A program made the position numbers and the translations under genes. DNA of 64,000 bases from JAOAPY01 sp038237475 (GTDB lineage: Bacteria; Acidobacteriota; Blastocatellia; Pyrinomonadales; Pyrinomonadaceae): NCBI GenBank assembly GCA_038237475.1, contig JBBRYS010000005.1:310001-374000 (forward strand), in the 5' to 3' direction. Position 1 is the first letter of the stretch, and every line of letters begins with the position of its first letter. This document shows, piece after piece, positions 28,984-37,937 of the stretch. Under the pieces are notes generated by a model. It was not told where the DNA came from and did not search any database. It was given only the letters and a program-made list of their open reading frames with translations.

Positions 28984-29167
28984 CAAGTTCTAAGTTTCAA
29001 GTTTCAAGTTTCAAGTTTCAAGTTTCAAGTTTCAAGTTTCAAGTTTCAAGTTTTGAGTTTTGAGTTTGAGTTTCAAGTGCCAAGTTTCGTGTTTCAAGTT
29101 CGCCAAGTTGCGTTCCAGATTCAATGTTCGATTTCCTAACTTGAAACCTGGAACTTGAAACTTGAAA

Positions 29168-29170
<3 letters not shown>
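28984..29170. repeat. AAGTTTC heptamer tandem array with inverted flank
   Basis: Eight perfect AAGTTTC units run from 28992 to 29047, followed by a partial unit and about 50 bases of degenerate copies. From about 29138 the complement appears (AACTTGAAACCTGGAACTTG and on), and the last unit reaches the leuC stop codon (29168-29170). The whole segment can fold back on itself. It fills most of the leuC-leuD gap. I see no gene or promoter in it. Confidence 0.9.
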
Positions 29171-30571
<1,401 letters not shown>

Positions 30572-30587
30572 GAATTGGTTAGGGGTC

Positions 30588-30710
30588 AGTTGTCAGTAGT
30601 CAGTAGCTGCTTTGTACTCGGTGCTTTGTGGAGTCTACAAATTTCTTACGATAAGAAAAGCAAAGTACAAAGCACAAAATACAAAGTACAAAGCTCAAAG
30701 AACACTGCTT
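30588..30710. repeat. Inverted low-complexity repeat (TTGTCAGTAG / CTTTGTACTCGG) in the leuB-leuC gap
   Basis: TTGTCAGTAGTCAGTAGC is followed by GCTTTGTACTCGGTGCTTTG. After a 40-base spacer the complement appears as GCAAAGTACAAAGCACAAAA and TACAAAGTACAAAGCTC. The sequence can form a long hairpin and matches the family at 8005-8160. No gene is visible. Confidence 0.75.
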
Positions 30711-30717
30711 CAAATGA

Positions 30718-31782
30718 TCAACAGATCAACTCCTTCACAACAAATTGTCCAATCTCCGACGTGCTGGCCAATACTCCGTCACCACCGGCGTTGATATCGG
30801 GTGTGCGATAACCAGCCTTGAGAACTGAGCTAATCGCGCCCTCGATAGCCGCCGCCTCTTGTTCCAGACCGGCACTGTAGCGCAGTAACAGTGCGGCCGA
30901 AGCAATCGCCCCAAAAGGATTCGCAACTCCCTGCCCGGCTATATCAGGTGCAGAACCATGCACTGGCTCGTACAAGCCCACCGCTCCGCCAATGCTTGCC
31001 GAGCCCAACATACCCAACGATCCCGTAATCACCGCTGCTTCGTCCGAAAGGATGTCGCCAAAAAGGTTCTCAGTCAGGATCACGTCGAAACGGTTCGGGG
31101 TCGTGATCAGATGCATGGCGCAAGCGTCAACATAAAGATGTTCGAGCGTGACCTCGGGATAGTCCTGTGCGATCCGCGTAACGGTCTGCCGCCATAACTG
31201 CGAAGTCTCAAGCACATTTGCCTTGTCGACTGAAGTGACTTTCCGCCGTCGTTTGGCGGCGGCAGCAAACGCAGTGCGCGCGACACGTTCCACCTCCGCA
31301 ACGGAGTAACGCATTGTGTTCCGGGCTTCACTGCCTTCGATACCGCGAGGTTCACCGAAATAGAGTCCACCCAGCAACTCGCGCACAATCAGAATATCGA
31401 CGCCGGCGGTAATCTCCGGACGCAATGGTGACGCTGCGGCAATCACCTCGTATGCAATCGCCGGCCGCAGATTCGCAAAATCACCCAGCGATTTGCGCAG
31501 CGCCAGCAAGCCTGCTTCCGGACGCCGGTGTGGCGGCAAGGCATCAAATTCCGGCGCACCCACGGCGCCCAGCAGGACGGCATCACTTGCCAGACAAGTC
31601 TCAAGCGTCTTTTCCGGCAAGGGTGAATCGCGTTGTCTAATCGCGGCCCCGCCGATCGTCCGCTGCGCGAATTCAAAATGATGCCCGAAACTATCGGCGA
31701 CTGTCTGCAAAACAGCGACTGCTTCACGAGTTACTTCCGGACCAATGCCGTCGCCTTCCAGAACCGCTATTTTTAGATCCAT
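30718..31782 (-). CDS. leuB: 3-isopropylmalate dehydrogenase
   Basis: A 354-residue NAD-dependent beta-decarboxylating dehydrogenase. GDGIGPEV opens the protein; the substrate loop (VRELLGGLYFGEPRG) with its Arg and Glu, the catalytic Lys in SVDKANVLETSQLW, metal-site Asp residues in NLFGDILSDEAAVITGSLGM, and the NAD site GSAPDIAGQGVANPFGAI are all present. It oxidises 3-isopropylmalate to 2-ketoisocaproate. Length and motifs are normal. It lies 129 bases after leuA. Confidence 0.97.
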   Translation of the reverse strand: MDLKIAVLEGDGIGPEVTREAVAVLQTVADSFGHHFEFAQRTIGGAAIRQRDSPLPEKTLETCLASDAVLLGAVGAPEFDALPPHRRPEAGLLALRKSLGDFANLRPAIAYEVIAAASPLRPEITAGVDILIVRELLGGLYFGEPRGIEGSEARNTMRYSVAEVERVARTAFAAAAKRRRKVTSVDKANVLETSQLWRQTVTRIAQDYPEVTLEHLYVDACAMHLITTPNRFDVILTENLFGDILSDEAAVITGSLGMLGSASIGGAVGLYEPVHGSAPDIAGQGVANPFGAIASAALLLRYSAGLEQEAAAIEGAISSVLKAGYRTPDINAGGDGVLASTSEIGQFVVKELIC

Positions 31783-31911
31783 GTTCTTTTGAAATTACGT
31801 CAGTAGGAGTTCAAACGCGGAGTTAGCGTAGCACAACCGGACCCGGGCGGAACTGGCAAAGAAATAAAGCTGGCGCTGTCGCCACAGAGTCGACGGCGCA
31901 CTGAAATTTTG

Positions 31912-33129
31912 TCAGCTGTAACTGGGAGTGGCCCAAACGGCTGCAGGCGTCTTTACCGGAAGCGGATCATTCGCACGCGCAGCCAGCGCCAGTAAAGCAA
32001 TCAGATCCTGATCGTAAATGCGCTTCTTGCGATCGGCGAGCTCGCTGAATCTTTCATAAGCAGCTTCAATTTCTGTCGCCCCCAGCGTGTAGCCCAGTTC
32101 TGTGTAGCGTAAAGCCAGGGCGTGACGTCCCGAATGCTTACCCAACACCAAACTGTTAGCCGGCACGCCAACCGATTCCGGAGTCATGATTTCATAACAC
32201 AACGGATTGCTGATCACTCCGTGCTGATGGATGCCGGCCTCATGCGCAAAAGCATTGCGTCCGACAATCGCCTTGTTGGGTTGCACTTCGGAGCCAATGA
32301 TTGATGACAGCAGTTGACTGGCTGGATACAGCTCGTGCGTTTTGATCCCGGTGGTAAAAGGTAAGCTGTCCGCACGCACCTTCAGCGCCATCACAATCTC
32401 TTCCAACGAGGCGTTCCCGGCTCGCTCACCAATGCCGTTGATGGTGCATTCGACCTGGCGCGCGCCGGCTTCGACGGCTGCCAGACTATTAGCGACGGCC
32501 AGGCCCAGATCATTGTGACAGTGGACGCTGATCATCACTTTGCGATCGCCGACCACGCGCTCGTGGATCGTCCTGATCAAACGCGAGAACTCCGTGGGCA
32601 GGGTGTAACCGACCGTATCGGGGATATTGACGATCGAAGCACCGGCTTCAATCGCTGTGGCCAGCACCTCGCACAGGTAGTCGACATCGCTGCGCGTGGC
32701 GTCTTCGGCGGAGAACTCAACTTCATCCACATAGTTGCGCGCCAGCGACACCGCCCGGCGCGTCATCTCAATTACCTCAGCCCGCGTCTTTTTCAATTTG
32801 TATTGAAGATGAATATCTGAAGTCGCCACAAATGTATGAATGCGCGGGTGGGCCGCATCCTTGAGCGCGGTTGCAGCTCGCAGAACATCGGGCTCGGCCG
32901 TACGGCAAAGCGCCGCTACCGTCACCTCGCGACACTCCCGCGCCACTGCGGCAACGGCCTCGAAATCCCCATCCGAGGCAATCGGAAATCCGGCCTCAAT
33001 GATGTCCGCGCCCAGCGTTTCCAGCTGATGAGCCATGCGAACTTTTTCCACCAGGTCCATGGAACAGCCCGGAGACTGCTCGCCATCGCGCAAGGTGGTA
33101 TCAAAAACAGCAATTCGTTCAGCAGACAT
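31912..33129 (-). CDS. leuA: 2-isopropylmalate synthase lacking the C-terminal regulatory domain
   Basis: A 405-residue enzyme with the full catalytic barrel: FDTTLRDGEQSPG, the metal-binding SVHCHNDLGLAVANS, and the ECTINGIGERAGNASLEE block. Typical LeuA proteins are about 500-550 residues, with a C-terminal domain that binds leucine. Here the protein ends soon after the linker (KKRIYDQDLIALLAL, then 23 more residues). Just after the stop, another frame reads LQLTKFQCAVDSV and ATAPALFL, which resembles the start of such a regulatory domain, so it may have been lost by frameshift and deletion. If so, leucine feedback would be absent. The ATG at 33127-33129 has a GGGAGG ribosome site. It is the first gene of leuABCD. 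Confidence 0.93.
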   Translation of the reverse strand: MSAERIAVFDTTLRDGEQSPGCSMDLVEKVRMAHQLETLGADIIEAGFPIASDGDFEAVAAVARECREVTVAALCRTAEPDVLRAATALKDAAHPRIHTFVATSDIHLQYKLKKTRAEVIEMTRRAVSLARNYVDEVEFSAEDATRSDVDYLCEVLATAIEAGASIVNIPDTVGYTLPTEFSRLIRTIHERVVGDRKVMISVHCHNDLGLAVANSLAAVEAGARQVECTINGIGERAGNASLEEIVMALKVRADSLPFTTGIKTHELYPASQLLSSIIGSEVQPNKAIVGRNAFAHEAGIHQHGVISNPLCYEIMTPESVGVPANSLVLGKHSGRHALALRYTELGYTLGATEIEAAYERFSELADRKKRIYDQDLIALLALAARANDPLPVKTPAAVWATPSYS

Positions 33130-33336
33130 AGAGACCTCCCTCAACCGAAACCCAATGGTAGGGGCGGAGTCGCCTGAAAGTCAAAGTTATAATTTCTATG
33201 AAAAAATAATCTCTCGTGATAGCATAACCTCGGCTTTGGTGCTTAATAACCTTGGCGGCATTACAGGAGTCAAGTTACTGAAGCGTAGAGGGCCGCGGCG
33301 GCCGGCGGGAGCGGGCGAAAAAGCCTGGAGATCAGG
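33130..33336. promoter_or_regulatory. Divergent leuA / LysR-type regulator control region
   Basis: These 207 bases separate leuA from the divergently read LysR-type gene, the standard arrangement for a regulator that controls its neighbour. The AT-rich core (about 33186-33230) contains TTATAATTTC and ATAGCATAACC, the most likely site for -10 elements and a T-N11-A operator. Exact promoter boxes cannot be fixed by eye. Confidence 0.4.
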
Positions 33337-34233
33337 ATGGATATCAATCAACTTGAAGTAGTTGTGGCAGTGGCCCAGGAAAAAAGTTTTTCGCGCGCGG
33401 CTGAAACTCTGCACCGGACCCAACCGGCAGTCAGCCAGGCGATTCGGCGGCTGGAGGCAGAGCTGGGCGAGCCTCTTTTCGATCGCTCTTCAAAAGATGG
33501 AACGCTGACAGCCGCGGGAGTGGTGTTGTTGGAGTATGCGCAGCAAATGCTGAATCTGCGGCAACATGCTCATTCCGCGCTGCGTGAACTAAAAGACCTG
33601 CACCGCGGCAAGCTCACGCTGAGCGCCAACGAGTACACGGTCATGTACCTGCTGCCTTTGATTCCCGTTTTTCGCGCGCGCCATCCGCACATTAAGATCG
33701 ACGTCAAACGCAGCCTGGCAAGCCGCATCGCGTCGGAAATTCTCGGTCGGGAAACCGAACTGGGCATCGTGTCTTTCAAGCCAAACGATCCCACTGTCAC
33801 GGCCCTGCCGGTTTTGATGGACGAACTCGCGCTGATCGTGGCGCCCGAGCATCCACTGGCCCAACAGGCTGATGTCTCGGTACGCGACCTGGGAGCAGAA
33901 TCGTTCATTGCGCACAACGTTCCCTCACCTTACCGCGATCGAGTGGTGCACACCTTTCAGAAATATCAGACGCCCCTGAACATCTCGATGGAGATGCCGA
34001 CGCTCGAGGCCATTAAGCGATTCGTGGAGCGAGGCATGGGTGTGGCGCTCGTGCCGCGCTTGACCGCGCAGGCGGAGATCTCACGGGGGCAACTGGTTGC
34101 CCTGTCAGTCAGGGAGATGAAGCTTGAGCGCCGGCTGTATTTGATCTATCGCAAGGGCGCAACTCTTTCGCATGCAGCTCGCGCGTTTTTGCGAGTCGCG
34201 AAGGAACTCTCAGTGAAACAACCCCACGGTTAG
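33337..34233 (+). CDS. LysR-family transcriptional regulator
   Basis: A 298-residue LysR regulator. The N-terminal winged helix-turn-helix is typical (FSRAAETLHRTQPAVSQAIRRLE), followed by a periplasmic-binding-like effector domain with LTLSANEYTVMYLLPLIP and the C-terminal VERGMGVALVPR motif. It is divergent from leuA, so control of leucine biosynthesis, perhaps with a pathway intermediate as co-inducer, is the simplest reading (inference). It converges with mutS2, 31 bases away. Confidence 0.88.
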   Translation: MDINQLEVVVAVAQEKSFSRAAETLHRTQPAVSQAIRRLEAELGEPLFDRSSKDGTLTAAGVVLLEYAQQMLNLRQHAHSALRELKDLHRGKLTLSANEYTVMYLLPLIPVFRARHPHIKIDVKRSLASRIASEILGRETELGIVSFKPNDPTVTALPVLMDELALIVAPEHPLAQQADVSVRDLGAESFIAHNVPSPYRDRVVHTFQKYQTPLNISMEMPTLEAIKRFVERGMGVALVPRLTAQAEISRGQLVALSVREMKLERRLYLIYRKGATLSHAARAFLRVAKELSVKQPHG

Positions 34234-34264
34234 CGAAGCAGCACCCGGGCAACCTGCCTTACAG

Positions 34265-36796
34265 CTATTCTTTCAATTCGACTACCGTGGCACCGCCGCC
34301 GCCTTTGCCGGGAGGTGCAGGCGCAAACCGCTCGACGTGTGGATGACCTGCCAGCAGATCGGCAATGGCGCGGCGCAGCGCACCCGTGCCGTGGCCATGA
34401 ATGATGCGCAACTCCCGCAGGTTGTTCAAAGAAGCAGCGTCGAGAAATTTATCAACTGCGTCGACCGCTTCGTCGGTCGTCTGGCCGATCACGTTTAGTT
34501 CCGAGCGAGCTGATTCATCAGACGCGGCCAGCTTGACCTCAGTACCGCGTGCCAAACGTAACTTCTGAGCCCGGCGAGTCTCCGTCGGCGCGGCTTCGAC
34601 CAGCTCCAGGTTCTCGAGCTTTTCGCGCAGGTGCAGTGACTTCACTCGCACCTCGACGTCGACACCCTTCACGCTGTCGACGATGCCTATCGATCCAAAT
34701 GAGCGCAGGCGCACGCGATCGCCGGCGACTATCTCGCGCGGAGCGGCTGTCACGTAGCGTTCATCATCCGGTGAAGTTGTCCGGCCTGGACCAGCAGCTG
34801 GGGTAGGGACGCGAGACACGACCTCGCCTTCCCGAAGAATACGAATGCCGCGAGCGTCATCGCTTTTGTCCGGCTTAGCAGCCTCTGCCAGGCGCGGCCC
34901 ACCGACCTCAGCAACACGATTGGCCGCGCGCTTCATCTCGGCGACACGACGGTGCGACTCGCGCTCCAGCTTCAGACGTGTCGAGCGATCCTGGATGGTG
35001 GCTATTAACTCGCGCGACTGCTTTTCCAGTTCGGCAACCAACTGCTCAGACTCCCTCTTAAAAGTGGTTTGCCGTTCCAGCTCGCGACGGTCGGCCTGCC
35101 TCTCCAGGGTCGCGAATTTCTCTGCGACCGCGGCCCGCTCCTCTTCCAAAGCAGCGCGCTGCGCAGTGGCTGATTCGGATTCGCTTTTGATGCGACGCAG
35201 ATATTCGGTTGCGTTACGGCTCGACTCAGTTACCTCCGCAATCGCGCGGCTAATAATCGGCGCCGGAATACCAAAGCGTCTGGCGATCTCCAGACCGGAG
35301 GAAGATCCGGCCAGGCCGACCAGCAGCTTGTAAGTCGGCCGCAGGGTCTTTTCATCAAACTCCACACTCGCATTCAAAACGCTCTCATCATTCGCAGCAT
35401 ACATTTTCAGCCCGGCGTAGTGGGTCGTGGCCATAACTTGTGCGCCACCAGCCCTGCGAAAGTGGTCCACCACGGCTACCCCGAGGGCTGAGCCTTCTTC
35501 CGGATCGGTGCCCGTGCCCACTTCGTCGAGCAACACCAGCGAAGGCGTTTTACAGAGCTCGATCATGCGAGCGATGTTCGCTACATGCGAAGTGAAAGTG
35601 GAAAGGTTGGCCGCCAGCGATTGATGATCGCCGATATCGGCCAGCACGGAAGCGTAGAACGGCACGCGAGCAAGGCGAGCCGGCACCGGCAGTCCCGACA
35701 GCGCCATCAGCGACAGCAGGCCGGCGGTTTTCAGGACGACGGTTTTGCCTCCAGCGTTCGCACCGGAGATGACCATCGTTGATTGCGGCGCGCCGAGCGC
35801 GAAGGAGATGGGCACGACTTGAGCCTCAGACCCGCGCAGATTCTCTTCCAAAAGCGGGTGACGAGCGTCGGCAAGTTCCAATTGCAGCGCGCCTGTGCCG
35901 TCTGCGGGCGATAGGTCAATCTCGGGCACCACACAATTGAAGCGGCGCTGGAAGTCGGCCTTGGCGCCGATGAAATCCAACTCGGCAATTGCGCTGCGGG
36001 CCATTTCCAGTGCGGGCAGCTGTGTGCGCAATTCTTCCGCGAGTGCGAAGAGTATTTTGGCGACTTCCTGGAGCTCCAGCTCGCGCAGGTTTTGCAGCTC
36101 GTTGTTGGCTTCGATCGTTTCCAATGGCTCTATAAAAGTTGTCGCTCCGGAAGACGAAAAACCATGGGCCACTCCCTGGACTCGACCGCGATGGTCCGAG
36201 CGCACCGGTATCACAAAGCGATCGTTCCGCACCGTTACGAGTTCGTCCTGGATTGCTTCTTCTGAACGCCGCATTAGATTTTCCAGGCTGCGAGTTATGT
36301 TTGAGCGCAGCCGTCCAATCTCATGACGTACGCGGGCAAGTTCGGGGCTGGCGCGGTCGTCAATTTCGCCGCTGGGAAGGATCTTGTTTCTGATGCGCGC
36401 GACGAGGCTGTTCAATTCATTCGGCAGTTGCGCCAGCCGGCCCCAGATTACCGGCGCCGCCTCGCGCTCAGCCTGGACTGCCGCGCGTGCTGTCATAGCC
36501 CGTTCGCAAAGACGTGCCAGTTCAAGGATGGCGAGTGGCTCAAGACCGGTTCCGGCAATATGTAAGCGCGCCAGCGTTTCCGCCGGGTCAGTCAGCTCCG
36601 CAAAGGACCAGGCGACTCCACGCTGACGCAGTTCGATGCATTCAGCCAAAGCTGTCAGTGCCTGGCGCAGCATACCCGGGTTGGCCAGCGGCTGCAGGGC
36701 CGCGACCTGTTCCCGGCCCATGGGTGTTTGTGCGCCGCGCTGCACCAATGTCAGAAGTTCGACGTATTCAAGAATCTTAAAAGATTGATCGTTCAT
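34265..36796 (-). CDS. mutS2: Endonuclease MutS2
   Basis: An 843-residue MutS2. The ATPase domain has Walker A SGANAGGKT, Walker B LVLLDEVGTGTDPEEGSA and the Q/H loop region ATTHYAGLK. It lacks the MutS mismatch-recognition domain, has a long coiled-coil insert (about 520-640), and ends in a Smr nuclease domain (LRELRIIHGHGTGALR). MutS2 suppresses homologous recombination or acts on collided ribosomes, depending on the species. The extreme C-terminus carries a Gly-rich tail (GKGGGGATVVELKE). The gene starts 18 bases after the cheW-like gene, suggesting one transcript. Confidence 0.94.
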   Translation of the reverse strand: MNDQSFKILEYVELLTLVQRGAQTPMGREQVAALQPLANPGMLRQALTALAECIELRQRGVAWSFAELTDPAETLARLHIAGTGLEPLAILELARLCERAMTARAAVQAEREAAPVIWGRLAQLPNELNSLVARIRNKILPSGEIDDRASPELARVRHEIGRLRSNITRSLENLMRRSEEAIQDELVTVRNDRFVIPVRSDHRGRVQGVAHGFSSSGATTFIEPLETIEANNELQNLRELELQEVAKILFALAEELRTQLPALEMARSAIAELDFIGAKADFQRRFNCVVPEIDLSPADGTGALQLELADARHPLLEENLRGSEAQVVPISFALGAPQSTMVISGANAGGKTVVLKTAGLLSLMALSGLPVPARLARVPFYASVLADIGDHQSLAANLSTFTSHVANIARMIELCKTPSLVLLDEVGTGTDPEEGSALGVAVVDHFRRAGGAQVMATTHYAGLKMYAANDESVLNASVEFDEKTLRPTYKLLVGLAGSSSGLEIARRFGIPAPIISRAIAEVTESSRNATEYLRRIKSESESATAQRAALEEERAAVAEKFATLERQADRRELERQTTFKRESEQLVAELEKQSRELIATIQDRSTRLKLERESHRRVAEMKRAANRVAEVGGPRLAEAAKPDKSDDARGIRILREGEVVSRVPTPAAGPGRTTSPDDERYVTAAPREIVAGDRVRLRSFGSIGIVDSVKGVDVEVRVKSLHLREKLENLELVEAAPTETRRAQKLRLARGTEVKLAASDESARSELNVIGQTTDEAVDAVDKFLDAASLNNLRELRIIHGHGTGALRRAIADLLAGHPHVERFAPAPPGKGGGGATVVELKE

Positions 36797-36814
36797 AACA
36801 TTTACATCTAGGGT

Positions 36815-37282
36815 CTAGAAACTACGGTGGCGCCGCTCGCGGCCACGCATCGCCGTCGCAAACAATTGCGTTGCGTCGAGAACGGAGACAGGTAGCTCAT
36901 TCTTTTCCACGCAGCCGAGAATTAGCGGGTTCATGTCTTTGTCAGCGGCTAGAGAAACTGGCCCCTCAATCATATCGCCCGCCTGATCGATGGCCAGCGC
37001 GATCTGCTCATCGCCCTGCAGGATGACCAGTTTCCCACCGGCCGGCGACGAATCCTGCCCCAGCAGGACATTTGCATCCAGCACCGTCAACATCCGGCTC
37101 TTAATGCAAACGACGCCAAGTATTGCCGCAGGCGCTCCTGGTATCGGTGTTGGTATGCGCCATTCAGCTATGCTCTCGATGTCATCGACGAACAGGCCGA
37201 GACAGTTCGAGCCGGCAAACATCGTTTGCACGGCACGCGCCGATCCGGGACCGTCAGGGGCCAGAGTGGAATCACTTGGCAT
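36815..37282 (-). CDS. CheW-like domain protein
   Basis: A 155-residue single CheW domain: CLGLFVDDIESIAEWRIPTP, then PAAILGVVCIKSRMLTVLDA and IALAIDQAGDMIEGP match the scaffold that links receptors to CheA. No receptor, CheR, CheB or CheY gene is beside it. The only CheA-like kinase in the window is about 9 kb away on the other strand, so a chemotaxis role is unproven. It stands upstream of mutS2 with an 18-base gap; transcription from the 209-base divergent region (37283-37491) probably covers both. Confidence 0.8.
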   Translation of the reverse strand: MPSDSTLAPDGPGSARAVQTMFAGSNCLGLFVDDIESIAEWRIPTPIPGAPAAILGVVCIKSRMLTVLDANVLLGQDSSPAGGKLVILQGDEQIALAIDQAGDMIEGPVSLAADKDMNPLILGCVEKNELPVSVLDATQLFATAMRGRERRHRSF

Positions 37283-37491
37283 TACTTCTTCATCGACTCT
37301 CTAATCAGGGGCGGAACTTCCGGCGATCGTGCCGGAGCTTCCATCATTCAATTGTTAGGGTCCGGGTGAGCTGACGTTTTTGCTACCCTCAATCACGGCA
37401 CGATAGAATCCAGTGTAAGGTTATTCTATCAGGTACGACTAATGCAGCGGGTCAACCGGTGGTACCGGCTCAACTCAAAAGGACAGCAACA

Positions 37492-37836
37492 ATGGATGAA
37501 TTCGACAGTTACCGCGCGGAAATGAACGAGCGTTTGCTGGGCAGCAATCATTTGGGTATTAAGCGCTTTTTTGCCCTGGACACACAGGCCTACGAAGAAG
37601 GCGCGCTCGACAAACGGACGAAAGAATTGATGGGCTTGACGGCTTCAATCGTATTGCGTTGCGATGATTGCGTTACCTATCACATCAAGCAGTGTGCGGA
37701 AGTGGGAGTCACGCGCGCTGAGTTTCTGGATGCGTTCAATGTGGCGCTGGTGGTCGGGGGATCGATCACCATCCCGCACTTGCGACGCGCCATTGAACGG
37801 GTGGACACGGCGCTGGGAACGACCACAGAAGCCTGA
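37492..37836 (+). CDS. Carboxymuconolactone decarboxylase/AhpD-like protein
   Basis: A 114-residue AhpD-fold protein. The redox pair Cys-x2-Cys is present in LRCDDCVTYHIKQC with the downstream His of the family's proton relay, followed by GVTRAEFLDAFNVALVVGGS. This favours the peroxidase-type (AhpD-like) branch over true carboxymuconolactone decarboxylases, which lack the CxxC. The ATG at 37492 follows AAAAGGA at good spacing; an in-frame start 33 bases upstream is weaker. It is followed by a thioredoxin-NHL gene and a bacterioferritin, suggesting an oxidative-stress neighbourhood. Confidence 0.85.
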   Translation: MDEFDSYRAEMNERLLGSNHLGIKRFFALDTQAYEEGALDKRTKELMGLTASIVLRCDDCVTYHIKQCAEVGVTRAEFLDAFNVALVVGGSITIPHLRRAIERVDTALGTTTEA

Positions 37837-37937
37837 GTGTCGGCCCTGTTATTCGAGGTGCCGCGCCGTGTCTCGCTGAACTGCTGAGGCAGATCTGTCA
37901 TCGCACCGGCTGCTCCGCATTCGGATCTAAAAATCTC

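Noticed and set aside
28992..29053. Possible CRISPR array
   Set aside because: Units are 7 bases with no spacers and there are no cas genes; it is a microsatellite-like tandem repeat.
33186..33230. Exact -35/-10 boxes for leuA and the LysR gene
   Set aside because: Several AT-rich hexamers fit weakly in both directions and none is convincing, so only the region is annotated.
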